Notes under the pieces: model-generated
Told to the model about the DNA's origin: nothing
Databases searched by the model: none
Seen by the model: only the letters and a program-made list of their open reading frames with translations
Made by a program: the position numbers and the translations under genes
Shown: piece by piece, positions 34,967-47,109 of the stretch
Layout of the letters: the number at the start of each line of letters is the position of its first letter
Position numbering within the stretch: the first letter of the stretch is position 1
Assembly: GCA_964036195.1 (NCBI GenBank)
Contig: OZ038456.1
Coordinates: forward strand, 15,500,001-15,564,000
Origin: Sphaerolaimus hirsutus
Taxonomy: Eukaryota > Nematoda > Chromadorea > Monhysterida > Sphaerolaimidae
Direction of reading: 5' to 3'
DNA: 64,000 bases

Positions 34967-37919
34967 ATGGAAGTTCTCAAAGCGAGTCGACAAGGCACCT
35001 ACGTAATTCACGATGGCCATATTCATTCAAAAAAAGAGCAGCTGTCTAGTGGACGCATCAGCTGGCGCTGCATTGACCGTAGCTGCAAAGCGATTATTTG
35101 GACGCAGCCGGATTTTACGGGCCTAATCATTCGCAAAGGCCACGATCACATAGCAGATCCCACAAAGATTTCTTTGATCAAGGTTGGCATTTAATAATTG
35201 ATTTTTTTAACCTTTCGCTTATGTTTACATTTGGTATAATACTTTGTTTTTACTATGGAATAATTAAGCATGACATTTATCACAAGATTCTTTTCATTAA
35301 ATTATGGTAGGATTCTGCACATACTTTTTGATCCACTTAGTATACCGATGTAAATTTCATCCGGTGACCACTCAAAAGTAGAATGAATGCAATCATATTT
35401 CACTCAAACATACTAAAGCTATACGAAGGATGTGATGTTTACACAGCACACATGTAATATATTTACACATTCACAACAGGCACGCAATTTGGCAGACGAA
35501 CAGGCGCGCACCACTGCAGCCACCACTACTGCGATTATCGACAATGTACGCAGTGGGCTGCCAGCATATGCAGAGGCGCAGTCGCAATCACGGCAGGCCC
35601 TTATCAAACAGATAAACAGATCGAGGTTGGTTAAGGGGTTAAGTGCTGACTGTTTTTACCTTAATTGATGCTTATACTGAAGTTTTTGCAACTTGCAGTT
35701 TTGACAAAACACTACCCGAAACTGAACCCGGAATTGAAATTGATTATTTTGGGTCGCTTTTCTGAACACTAGTTCAGTAAACAAGTGTTCAGAAAATATA
35801 CCCGAAATTATCGATTTCGATTCCGGGTCAGTTTCGATAGTGTTTTGGGACGTGAATAATGTATATTTTGTTTGAAAACACTACCCGAAATTGTACCCGG
35901 ACCGAAATTGTAACACTATATTCATAAAAGCGACCCGAAATAATCAATTTCGATTCCGGGTACAATTTCGGGTCGCGATCCGGGTTGAAATTTTTTCTAT
36001 ATTTTTGTAATTTTTCAACCCGGATCGCGACCCGAAATTGTACCCGGAATTGAAATCGAAAATTTTAAAAAAATTTTAAAAAATACATTTTCAAATACAA
36101 ATTGCTTCTGTTATTGCAGGAGGGATGCAACTGGGATAAAGCATCCCCAACCTCACAAATTGTCAGAACTGGGTGACCTCCCTGAGATGTACACTCTGTA
36201 CGAGCGGGAGCCTGGTCAAAGTGAGAAATGGTTGCAGTATGATAGTGGTGCTAACAGCACAAACCGGATGTTCATTTTTTCGACAAAGAGAAATTTGTCG
36301 ATATTGGGAAATACAATGGATTTGAAGGTTGATGGCACATTTGATTGTGTGCCAAACATTTTCCGCAACCAGAATGAAAGTGCCCAGCTTTACACGATTC
36401 ACGGCACCTATTTTGTGAGTCAATCATAAACTATTAATATTTATTAAACATAAATATTATGATAAATCATATTTCATCATTTGTTAGGACCAAAATTTCC
36501 CGCTGGCTTTTGGGCTGTTAACTGGGAAAACGGCGGTGAAGTACCGAGAGTTCTTCACAGAAGTGAAGAATGCAGTGGAAATGTCGAGCGGTTTGACGTG
36601 TTGGCAGCCTAAGTCCATCATGATGGACTTTGAGTACAGTGCATTCAATGCTGTTCAGCAGGTGCCAGTCCCACGCCCTGTAAAGAGTGAATTCAATTGT
36701 CAAATGTCATATAAATTTGTCAATTGTCATGCAAAGTGTCAAAATTTTAGCGAAATTTTTCAAAGAGAGTTGTGATTGAAACATAATTTACATGACATTT
36801 GACACTTGACTTTACACTTGACAGGGCTTGGGACTGCTCCCAGGTTTTTGGAAATTCAATTGAGTGCAGTGGCTGCTTTTTCCACCTGCAGCAAAATGGG
36901 CAGAAAAAAATTGGTGTATGTTATTTTCAAATTATATTTTTGAAATTGAATAAAATTGAATTTTAAATTGTAAAAATATGTTTCCTCCAAATGAAGGAAC
37001 TGCGTGACGACAATGGCGTCCCTTTCAAGACAATGCTCGCTAACGATGGTGAGCTCAACCACTGGGCTCGGTGCATTCCTGCCACGGCCTTTGTCCCTGT
37101 GGAGTATTTACTTGAGGCGTGGGATGATCTTATGGGCGAGCTGCCTGAATGCAGGTATAAGTGTTTTATGTATACTTAGTGCACTGCAATTCCATAGTAC
37201 AACCCAAAGTTTTATGATTATCCCATTGTAAAACTGAATCAAGTCAAAGTGTAAGTGTAAGTGTAAGTCAAAATGTAAGTCAAAGTGTATGAAAACATAA
37301 AAATGAACATTTGCTCAGGCCATTGATGGCGTATGCGCGCTGGTTCGAGGAAAACTATATTGGGCTCCACGCTGGTGCGCGTCGGCGCAAACCGCTGTTT
37401 GAGCATAACTGGTGGAACCAGTATCTGCGCGTTGTTCAGGTAAAATAGTTTTACTGTAATTAGCATAAAATGGCAAAATGTAATTAGCAAAAAATACAAA
37501 TAATATAAATAGGATATTTTGGGGTTTTTGTATAAATAAAAGATAATTTAATCTCTCTTGGTCCACTGGAATGCCATATATTACCATATTTTTTATTAAA
37601 TATTTCATATTCACAGGGCTTGCCACGCTCCAACAACGAGGTTGAGGCATGGCATCGTGTGCTGAATCAGAAGATAAATGGCAGCCACCCCTCCATTTGG
37701 ACATTGCTTAAGACACTTACTAACATCCAGAAGAGTAATGACACTGACATGTCTAGGTTTGAAATGGGAGAAAAGCCCAGAAAGAAGTCCCCTTTTTATG
37801 GTAGTATCACTAATAAGCTGACACATTTGGTACTTAATTATGGACAGGATGGTAGGAGTAATGTGCAGTATTTGAAAGCTATTGCCACAAGTTACAATTT
37901 CAAAGGTCATAAGTTGTAA
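34967..37919 (+). CDS. FLYWCH zinc-finger / MULE transposase, complete, 8 exons, 494 aa
   Basis: Transposase of the surrounding MULE, expected to bind its terminal repeats and catalyse cut-and-paste transposition. Exons: 34967-35182, 35480-35625, 36120-36414, 36488-36661, 36844-36915, 36997-37154, 37319-37439, 37617-37919. All introns are GT-AG and all phases match. Residues ~8-68 form a FLYWCH zinc finger (TYVIHDGHIHSK, SWRCIDRSCKAIIWT, then GHDH). An Ala/Gln/Arg-rich linker follows. The catalytic domain shows LKVDGTFDCVP (first Asp), SIMMDFEYSAF (second Asp) and the late NNEVEAWHR (Glu), plus the conserved blocks YTIHGTYF, CSGCFFHLQQ, AFVPVEYLLEAW and FEENYIG. The fourth intron (36662-36843) is a MITE (see its own entry). 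The 36916-36996 intron has a weak pyrimidine tract, but its acceptor is the only AG that keeps the frame. No disabling mutation is seen. Confidence 0.93.
36662..36843 (+). mobile_element. MITE acting as an intron (introner-like) inside the MULE transposase gene
   Basis: A 182-bp insertion interrupts codons of the conserved transposase core. The left side reads CAGCAG then GTGCCAGTCCCACGCCCTGT. The right side ends ACAGGGCTTGGGACTGCTCCCAG, then GTTTTTGG. The ends are imperfect inverted repeats (AGTCCC.CGCCCTGT against AGTCCC.AGCCCTGT), and the body carries TGTCAAATGTCAT / TGACATTTGACA motifs seen in relatives at ~8620-9049 and 42404-42803. Removing GT...AG exactly joins SAFNAVQQ to VFGNSIECSGC in frame. 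Unspliced, the frame runs into a stop. Confidence 0.85.
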
Positions 37920-38127
37920 AAAATTACAGTTTTTATTGGCTTTCGTTTTTATTATACTTTTATAAATGAATTGTCTTTATCATTTTCTTGAGTTAAAATG
38001 GTTAAAATGGTTTAAATTAAGTACAAATTTTTAACTGCATTGATATTTATTTATTTGTAAATATATTGATTGATTTATAGGGAATAGCACTTTTATTTAT
38101 TTATTATTTACTTTATTTTATTGTTTC

Positions 38128-38260
38128 ACCAGAATTTTTCAACTCGCAGTACTTATTTATTTTTACTTTTATTTCGCCAGAATTTTTCAACTTGCAGTAC
38201 TTATTTATTTTATCTCTTATTTCGCCAGAATTTTTCAACTCGCAGTACTTATTCATTGTT
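38128..38260. repeat. Three ~47-bp tandem repeats in the MULE 3' region
   Basis: The unit contains CCAGAATTTTTCAACTCGCA then GTACTTATTTATTTT, at 38129, 38176 and 38224. It lies between the transposase stop codon and the right inverted repeat. Confidence 0.7.
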
Positions 38261-38619
38261 TGTACACTCTACACAGACAGGTAAAAATGCACCGATAGCT
38301 GACACCTAAATATAAACATTTAGACTTATAAACATAAGTGTGCAGATAAAATAATATGTCCTTTTTTAAGTAATACATTCTTTTGATGTCAGGGTATTGC
38401 AATATTTATATATATTTTACATATTTATAAACTGTTTTGCACCATGTGAAGGAATATGAAGCACACGTAAGTACACAGATATGTTGAAAAGTTCACACAC
38501 AGTTCACACGCACACGTACTCACAATTCAATAGAATCTCAAAAACAAACAAAGACAGACAGATGCTAATCCGATCTGAAGGCAATAGCATGCAGTGGCGT
38601 CTGTTGTGTAATTAGATAC

Positions 38620-38764
38620 GCGCGGCCATCATGTCCGCGGCCACAATGGGCTCGCGGCCTTCGTGTCCCGCGGCCTTCGTGTCCGCGGCCTTCCTGTCCC
38701 GCGGCCAGAACGGCGCGGCCTTAACGTCCGCGGCCAAAATGGCGCGGCCGAAATGGGCTCTTAC
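38620..38764 (-). repeat. Right terminal inverted repeat of the MULE
   Basis: 145 bp, the inverted partner of 34528-34702. It ends next to the second CATAGCAACCG copy at 38765-38775. It has two fewer 15-bp units than the left arm. Confidence 0.9.
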
Positions 38765-38775
38765 CATAGCAACCG
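38765..38775. repeat. MULE target-site duplication, right copy (CATAGCAACCG)
   Basis: Identical to 34517-34527; it sets the right boundary of the element. Confidence 0.88.
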
Positions 38776-41700
38776 ATGTCACAAGTCTACATAAAAAAAT
38801 TTTTGCGTGCACATTGTTGCACAAAGCGTGTACATTGTTTTATGGCCTTGCATCCAAGATTTTAGATTTTTTGTAAAAATTTTGTAAAATATTTGTAAAA
38901 TTTTTGTAAAATGGTTTCATTTTATTTTATTAATGACATTTCAGAAAAAAATAAAATAAAATAAACTGGAACATGAATAAAATAAAAATAAAATACAGTT
39001 TTAGTAAAAAGAATTTTACTAAAACCAACCATGCTCCGGAGGGATAGATAGAAACCCACTCCCTCGAAATACCCCGAGATCTGAGCGAGCTGAGCAAAAC
39101 ATACCCCCCCCCCCCCCTTGAAATACTCTCACCCGAATGGAGTACCTAAATGACAAAACTGCAGTTGGTGATCCATGTGAATAGCGTTCTAAACATCTCT
39201 GGGAGATTTATATTTAAAAAATCACAGAAAATATACTCAAATGGCAATTTAATTATTTTTATATTTTCTTCTGAGATTTTTCAGAGAGATTTAATTATAT
39301 TTTTTATTTCTGTTGGAGAAAATATAAAAAAAATCTCTCTGAAGTAACCTTTTTGAGAAATTTTGCCCCAATTTTCATACTTTTTGCCCATTTTCACCTT
39401 CAAATCCATGCTTTTTCCCATTTTTGACTACACATCCGCTTACTCATATACCATGTTTGGCTATTTTATTCCCTTTTAGGTGTTGAAAAAGCTTACATAA
39501 AACTTAAAAGCCTATGTGATATACAAGTTCTGTCATGTGGTGTTTGGGAAGTTATGCACCCAGACCAATCAAGCAATGCACCATTACCATCATCACCTGC
39601 CAGGTCCTTCACAATTCACAGTTTATGATATTTTTATGAAAGTTGGCTGAAAGGAATGCCCAACATTTTACACTGAATATACTCTGCATACCTTGAAGTG
39701 CTGCGCGTGCTGAGCAGCTTTTCAATCAGACTTCAGTTGTGACAAATATGTGTTTTAATTTGAGTGAGAAGACTTTTTGGCATGATATGTTTTTGAAGAT
39801 AGTTTTAAAGTTACATTTGTGACTTTTGATAGTTGCACTTGAATCTATTTGAAAATTATATTGTTCTTTCTGTTGTTTGAAATTTGAAATAAAACTGTTT
39901 AAGCAACACATAAGAGCTTATTGAATACATATTTATACTCTTATGTTGTCCAAACACCTTGAAATATCAAATAAAACTAAAATTCCAGTAGGGAGATTTT
40001 TTGGAGTTTTTTTCAAGCATGGGAGATTTTCTCAGAGATTTGATTATATTTTCCAAATGACATGAGAGATTTAATTATATTGTATTTTTATACAGATTTT
40101 CTGAGATTATATTTTCTCAAAATCGGCCATTTTTGGAATGCTACATGTGAAGCAAACCAATGACTGGGTTGTATTAGGTATTACAACAAATTGATACCGT
40201 ATTACCTCCAATATAAGGCATCCCTCTAAAGGTACCCTCGCATATAAGGTATAACTTTTGGCTATATTGAACGTGACAAAATAAATATAAGGTACCCTCT
40301 AATATACAGCATACCTCTAATATAATACAGCTGGCTGCGTGCCAAACCGCACAAAATCTTGAAAACGGTTGCTAAACATGGCGGAAAATGATGATAATGG
40401 TGCCGAAAGGCACTGCGATAACTCTTCGTCGACTTCTTTGGCAATAACTCGATACCGATCAGGTCGTTTTGTATTGAATTTATGCATGTTAAATTTATGC
40501 AAAATCTGGCCAAAAAAATTGAAGGTACCCTCTAATAAAAGGTACCCTCTAATATAAGGTATAACTTTTGGCTCTAACAATGTGACGAAAACAATATAAG
40601 GTATACCTTATATTAGAGGTAATACGGTACTTATATTTGCATGTCTATAAACACCTACCTATACATCTCGGTTATTGTGGAATTTCCTACGTCTGACTCT
40701 GAGTATGTGGATTTTCATATAAAAAATTCTGGTGAAATAACAAAACTCCCTCAAATAAGCCCCTTAAATTTGGTGTGATGAGAAAATATATAATGTCTGT
40801 TCGTTCATTCAGATGAAATATGGTAGATTTCGTTGTAAGGTGCGGCGTCAGTAACGATGGCAAAAAAAGATTCGAAAATTCGAAAATGTTCGAAAAATCG
40901 AATTTTTATTTCACCCCTAGAAAAAACACTTAAAAATCGATTTATTTCTCAAAAAATTTGAAAATTCGAAAATTCAAAAATTCAAAATAGTTTTCGAATT
41001 TTTTAGGAAATTCAAGGCAACAAAACACACCGTTAAGTTCAACGTACTAAATAAATCGACAATTGATACGCGGCGCATATGGAAAAGCGAAACGTAACAA
41101 AAAAACACGTTGAAATGTCATCCACGGCGGAAGAGGCGGACTTTGACATATCCGTTTTCATACTGTATTTCCTCGAAATACCCCCTCAAAATTTACACTA
41201 TTAATTTATTCACCCCCCTGGAAATACCTCCCCGATTTGGTGTATAGAGAATGTAATGCAGTTTGTGATCTGGGAAACACAGAACACACATAAAAACAAT
41301 GACTGTGTTGTGTAGAACAGGGTTTGTACCATCTACGTACTTACCTATATAAGTATATAGAGTCTTAAAAAAGACGGTTTTTGTTTTACATTTTTTGACA
41401 TCTGTGATTCTTGACTACAAATAACAATTTTTACTGGGATTTCGAAAAATTTCTGGCACAATTATACAGCCCCCACGAAATACCCACCCTCGTTTAACCC
41501 CCCCCAAGTTTCCACTCTGAAAAAAATATGGTATTTGATGCCAATTTTGTATTTTATGCTGATATTTTATTTGACGCCAATTTTTAACTTGTTGTTTTTA
41601 TTGCCTTCGCTCTGTTGGTGAATTAAATGTATCAATCTGTGAATTAAATGTATCAATGTGTGAATTTAATGTATCAATGTGTGAATGAAATGAAGAAGCT

Positions 41701-42360
41701 GCACACTGGTTTGCATAACTCCTTCCACCATTTTTAATGCTAATTTATGGTAAAAATAAGGTTATAACAACTGAGCAGAACATGAAGACAGTCCAAATTC
41801 TGTGTTTAAAGCTTCAGATTCAATATTTTTCCAAAAAGATTTGAAAATTCTTTGAAAAAATTCGAAAACTAGCCAAAAAAATTCGAAAATTGCCAAAAAA
41901 GATTCGAAAATACAAAATTTGAAAATTCAATTAGAAATTTGAAAATTATTTTGAAGAAAAATTTGAAAATTCATTTCAGAAAAAAACACTTAAAAATTTA
42001 AATACTTTTTTTTCGACTGTTTGCCATCGTTAGGCGTCAGTACGTACAGGACTATACATGGTTATGTGATAGTTCCTGAACACTGGCTCAAAGAGATTTT
42101 ATAAAAGGGTATGTGGCAGATGTGCACCAACACAATAGGCTCCACGTGTAGGGGACTATAAAAGCTCGAAAATGACCTAAAGTGAATGTGCTAACAACCC
42201 ACCCAATCAAAGTCTTATTGAAAAGAACACAAACATATCAGACGATAGTTTGTCATCCATTTTAATGACTACCCTTAACAAAAGGTCTGTTTAAACATCT
42301 GTGACCCATCTGAGTAGATAAATACAAAAGGGCATATTTTCACCCTGCCTGGTCAGTTTT
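38776..42360. other. Intergenic; repeats only, no gene seen
   Basis: 38860-39010 A/T element; 40195-40629 ACCGTATTACCTCCAATATA element with repeated AAGGTACCCTCTAATATA; 40850-41040 and 41820-42010 AATTCGAAAATTC-rich inverted tracts; 41161-41532 ACCGTATT-type element, within which no transposase is seen. Confidence 0.45.
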
Positions 42361-42403
42361 ATTCACAGCAGAATCGCATCAAATCCGCGTCAATCTCCTC
42401 CAG

Positions 42404-42803
42404 GTGCCACTCCCATACCCTGTAAAAGACCTTGTCAAGTGTAAAAGACCCTGTAAAATGTCATCGCTCCTGTAAAATACTCTGTAAAATGTCATGTGTT
42501 ATGTAAAAGACACTGTAAAGTGTCAAATGTCATGTAAAAGACCCTGTAATGCGTATCCAAATCTTAATGTTACCGTATCCAAATCTATGTTTTTGTATCC
42601 AAATCTTACCTATGGCACAATATTTGGATACAAAAACATTAGATTTGGATACACCTTCAGGGTCTTTTACATGACATTTGACACTTTTCAGGGTTTTTTT
42701 CATGACACATTCCATTTTACAGGGTCTTTTACATGACACATGACACTTTACAGGGTCTTTTACACTTAACAGGGTCTTTTACAGGGTCCGGGAGTGCCTC
42801 CAG
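42404..42803 (+). mobile_element. MITE, same family as the intron-forming element, also between CAG|GT and CAG|G
   Basis: A 400-bp element. The left end is GTGCCACTCCCATACCCTGT and the right end ACAGGGTCCGGGAGTGCCTCCAG, which are inverted repeats continuing into TAAAAGACC. CCTCCAGG occurs on both sides and could be an 8-bp target duplication. The body holds TGTCATGTAAAAGACCCTGT units and an inner inverted pair of GTATCCAAATCTTA-type repeats. The family and the boundaries are clear. Whether it is spliced here is unknown. Confidence 0.8.
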
Positions 42804-43569
42804 GATGATTGGTCCAGCGTTATCAACGATATTAATTCTGCTGCTCGACTATGCGGGCTTTATCTCGGGCTGCGCACCCTACTTTGAAGGTTCGATCATG
42901 GTGAAATGGTGTAACAATTTTGAGGTTTTTTTTATTATTCTGCGCATAGCTTATGTGCATAGGTATACTCGGCTGACCGCAAAGTATAGCGTCCAAAATT
43001 ATCTATGTCTCAGTTGATAACGCCGTGAGCAGGATACTTATTCACGCCACTTTCACAAAAAAAAACATTAAAAAAAGAAAAAGGCGCGCACAAGCAACGA
43101 ACATTTTTTCCAGAAACGTTTTTTAAACAATTTCGATTTTTTAACGATCACGTCACGATGGAGTATTTCTTTTGCAAAGATGCATAGCACGCGGTATCCG
43201 GAGTATATGAAGTTTTAGATTACTGATGCCAAATCGCAGGGATACATTTCAAGTACAAGGTCGCGCCGCTACTATCGGGCATATCGTCCAATAAAAAATG
43301 CGACGCGAGCTATAATGAATACAGTTGGTCTATTTTTATAATTGCATTTGCTATTTGGTAATAATTACCTACCATGTAGGCGTTGCTAATCTAGCTGTCA
43401 GTAAATACTCTGTCAGGTAACAAATTATGAAAGCTATAAGCACAGTTGTTAAAATGTATTTACATTTACTTGAAAAATACATATACTTGAGTACTTTGTA
43501 AATACATATATACATATACTTTTAGAAAAGTAAAAAAATCTAAAGCTTCATTCTACCTGAGATGTAAAA

Positions 43570-45215
43570 TTACCTCATAAAATTAATTACACGAGTGTGG
43601 ATGATGATACAGGTCTACAATTTTTTATTGATAATATATCAATACCTTAATCATATCCAATACTGTGTGTTATCAGCCACAGCTAGAGCGAATCGAAAAA
43701 TTCAATTTTTACATTTTACATCATCATTTGACATTGGGGAACTAATTTTACATTTCATGGCTATGATTGCATGCAATAATTGACGTAAAATGTAATATTA
43801 GTTCCCTGATGTAAAATGACCAAATTGGATTTTTCAATTCGCTCTAGCTGTGGCTGATAACATTCAGCATTGGATGGCAAGGGCCCATTCCACATCAAAA
43901 ACCATTCCACACATGTGCCCATCCCGCATATTATGTGACCCATCCCGCACATGTGCCCATCCCGCATATTATGTGACCCATCCCGCACATGTGCCCATCC
44001 CGCATGTGCCCATCCCGCACACAGGTGATGCAACATGCAAGATGGGCCATGATGCAAAATGGGCACAAATGCATGATGGGTATATGTGCAGGAAGGGCTA
44101 GGGATTGGCGGGATTAGCGACCCACAGAGTGTGGGGGGGCGTACATGCGGAATGGGCTACAGATTTTCATGAACGGCGCGGTGCGGCAAATCTCAAAGGG
44201 CACACAACAATATAAGTGACACGCAACAATGTGTCACCCATTGTTCTGCCGCCAACTCACCACACTCATTATAATCCAACCCCCCCCCCCCCCAACAGAC
44301 TGTTGCCGCGTGTTGCATGTCTGTGTTGCGCAGGAATGAAAATGCACGAAGTTGCAATGAAAATGGACTTCAAGTAAACTAGTGATGGAAAATGGAATCG
44401 GTACCCGGTTTTCATTTCCATCGCTAGTTGAGATGAAGTCGATTTTCATCACAACAATCGATTTCAGGTGAACTAGTGATGGAAATGAAAACTGATTACT
44501 CGAGTCCATTTTCAATCGCTAGTTTACTTGAAGTCCATTTTCATCACAACAATTGACTTCAAGTGAACTAGCGATGGAAATGAAAACCGATTACACGATT
44601 CTATTTTACATCTCTAGTTCATTTGAAGTCAATTGTTGTGATGAAAATTGTTGTGATGACTTCAAGTAAACTAGTTACATCACATTAACGTAAAGATAAA
44701 AAGGAAAAATTCTTGTTTTCATGAGCAACACGGAATGAAGCATGCGGCTACAGTCTGTTCGGGGGGGGGGGATTAGATTATAATGAGTGTGGTGAGTTGG
44801 CGGCAAAACTCAGGGCGACACATTGTTACATGCCACTTCTATTATTGCGTGCCCTTTGAGATTTGCCGCACCGCGCCGTTCATGAAAATCTGCGGCCCAT
44901 TCCACATGTACGCCCCCCCCACACTCTGCGGGTCGCTAATCCCACTAATCCCCAGCCCATACCGCACATATACCCATCATGCATTTCTGCCCTTCCCGCA
45001 TCATGGCCCATCCCGCACGTTGCATCACCTGTGTGCGGGATGGGCACATGTGCAGGATGGGCACTAATGCGGAATGGGCCTTGATGCGGAATGCTACACT
45101 GTCGCATTGGACATGATTAAGGTATTGATTCATATATTATCCATAAAAAATTGTAGACCTGTAGCATCATCCACACTCGTGTAATTAATTTTACGACGTC
45201 ATTTTACATCATCAT
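43570..45215. mobile_element. Large foldback element (~1.65 kb) with nested insertions
   Basis: 43595-44330 is inverted relative to 44750-45200 (for example CAGGTCTACAATTTTTTATT against AAAAAATTGTAGACCTG; AACGGCGCGGTGCGGCAAAT against its inverse). The arms carry CCCATCCCGCACATGTG tandem repeats. A palindromic MITE (43672-43862, TTATCAGCCACAGCTAGAGC ends) interrupts only the left arm. The centre (44370-44700) is ACTAGTGATGGAAATGAAAA repeats. Confidence 0.7.
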
Positions 45216-45584
45216 TTTACGTCAAATTCACACTGAGCTGTAATCTGAGCTTTACAGCAGTAGGTCTCAGCAGTACTGAATGCTCTGGGGTAGGAACCTA
45301 CCAGCAGAGTTGTTAAAAGTACTGAATTTTTTTCAAAGTACCTACACATAAACATAACGTAAAGTATTTACTTTTTACCCACCCCCGAGTGCAGAAAACG
45401 TAAAGTATTTTTTTACTGTTTTACACGTTTTCTGTACTCGAGTACTTTCAAAAAGTATACAGCTAGTATAGGAACTTTGTTCGGAGGAAACGTAAACGTA
45501 TTTACTATGTACTCGAGTATACGTATTTATCGAGTGAAAGTAAATACGTTTTAACAACAATGACCCCCAGCCTCATCCCCTACC

Positions 45585-46649
45585 AGGGACGTATCCAGGA
45601 TTTTTGAGCGGGGGGGGGGCTGCTTGTTTACGGAGCCCGGTGAACGGGGGGGTGGGTAGGGTTCAAACGGGATTGACTTTTCGGGATCGGGATCGGGATT
45701 CACTTTTTGAGATTTCGGGATCGGGATTGGGGTTTCGGGATCGGGATCGGGATCGGGATTGGTTTTTTGAGATTTTGGGATCGGGATCGGGATCGGGATT
45801 GGCCGGGATTGGGGTCACGGGATCGGGATCGGGATTGGGATAGGCATTTTTCCGGGATCGGGATTGGGTTCTAGGGATAGAGATTTTGGCCATTTTTCTG
45901 GCATTCACAGTTGTTCATAAAGGTCTCAAAACACTGTTGGATGCCAGAAAAGTGGCATAAAATTGACGCTGGGGGTTTGCATCCACTTTTTTGCATGCAA
46001 AAACGTCATCATTTCACTTTTTATAATTTCCACTAATTTTTCCGGGATCGGGATCCCGGACTTGGGAGTTTCTCGGGATCGGGATCGGGATTTGAAAACT
46101 TTCGGGATCGGGATCGGGATCGGGATTGGTATTTTTGAGATTTCGGGATCGGGATCGGGATCGGGATTGGGGTTTCGGGATCGGGATCGGGATCGGGACT
46201 GGTAAATCCCGGAATTTCACGGGATCCGGGATCGGGATCTGGATCCCGTTTGAACCCTAGGGGTGGGCTCAGCCCCCCCCCTAAAATTTTACCTATGTGG
46301 TAGCGGATTGACGTCATGGCGCAGGTGCCATTCGTAGGCGCAACACCATGGCGCCATTGGCGTTGGCGTTGGCACCAGAAATCGCTTGTATGTAGGTAAA
46401 TATACATACGTATAGAGCAAAAAACACGCCAATTAGTGTATAAAATAGTGAAGTGAGAGTACGGGGACCGATTTACCAACAATACATCTGCAGAAAGAGC
46501 AAATGCGCGCTTGAGCGCAAAAAATTTTACATAACACCTTCAAAAGTGGTACCAGAAGTTGCATTTTCACCGACTTTTTCATGTCTCACCCGGGAACAAG
46601 GGGGGGGGGCTGCACCCCCCCCCCGCCCCCCCCCCCTGGATACGTCCTT
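45585..46649. mobile_element. AGGGACGTATCCAGG element containing a GATCCC MITE
   Basis: Left AGGGACGTATCCAGGATTTT; inverted right CCTGGATACGTCCTTG, with long C/G runs inside. Similar GGATTTTTGCCTGGGGGTGC ends occur at 61850-61910. Confidence 0.6.
45657..46259. mobile_element. Second GATCCC-array MITE, 8-bp duplication GGGGTGGG
   Basis: TAGGGTTCAAACGGGATTGA at the left and GATCCCGTTTGAACCCTA at the right, flanked by GGGGTGGG at 45649-45656 and 46260-46267. Opposite orientation to the copy at 25031-25602. Confidence 0.88.
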
Positions 46650-46685
46650 GTCCCCTTCTTACTGCTGTTTTTTTTAATACGGGAA

Positions 46686-47109
46686 TACCGTATTTCCTTG
46701 AAATACCCCCAGATGGTTTATTTTTCCCTGTGGTATTCTCCCAGGGAAAATAGCACTGCAGTGTGCAACCAGCTGCAGCCAACCAAACCCCCATTATCCA
46801 GCACATTTTACATGACAGCATACCCACAGGAGTGCAAATTTTGAGGGGGGTATTTCGAGTGGGGGGCTTTATTATTTCGTCAGGAATTTTCATTAAGGAT
46901 TTATAAAGTCTTTACATACCCATATCTGGTACATATGTAAACGTGACTCAACGGGATATGGAAGGCTAGGTATTTATTGACATTGCTATTGCTACTTTTT
47001 TACATTGGTTAATTTACATTTACATTTACTTGGGCGTTTTTTCTTCCTCAGCTCGCTCAGACATGAGGGGGCGGTTATTCAAGGGGGTTATTTCGAAAAA
47101 ATATGGTAT
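46686..47109. mobile_element. ACCGTATTTCCTTGAAATAC MITE
   Basis: Left TACCGTATTTCCTTGAAATA; right inverted TTATTTCGAAAAAATATGGTA; internal GGGGGGTATTTCGAG. Confidence 0.6.

Larger units (their letters stand above)
34528..38764 (+). mobile_element. Intact autonomous Mutator-like element (MULE) with long TIRs and FLYWCH/MULE transposase gene
   Basis: The element is bounded by an 11-bp direct repeat CATAGCAACCG at 34517-34527 and 38765-38775, a size typical of MULE target-site duplications. Immediately inside are long terminal inverted repeats, 34528-34702 (175 bp) and 38620-38764 (145 bp). They differ at the tips but are nearly identical from CCCATT inwards. The 30-bp length difference equals two extra 15-bp subrepeats in the left arm. 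Between the arms lies one complete spliced gene for a transposase (34967-37919), with ~260 bp of 5' and ~700 bp of 3' non-coding DNA. The matching duplication, near-identical arms and open reading frame suggest recent, possibly ongoing mobility; this is an inference. Confidence 0.92.

Noticed and set aside
36536-36775. Open frame running from the transposase exon into the MITE
   Set aside because: Read-through of the intron-like element; the conserved transposase resumes only after the element is removed.
42733-43017. 94-codon open frame containing a hydrophobic stretch after the 42404-42803 MITE
   Set aside because: Its start lies within the MITE and the hydrophobic part is not a recognised protein; an alternative frame joins the flanks equally well.
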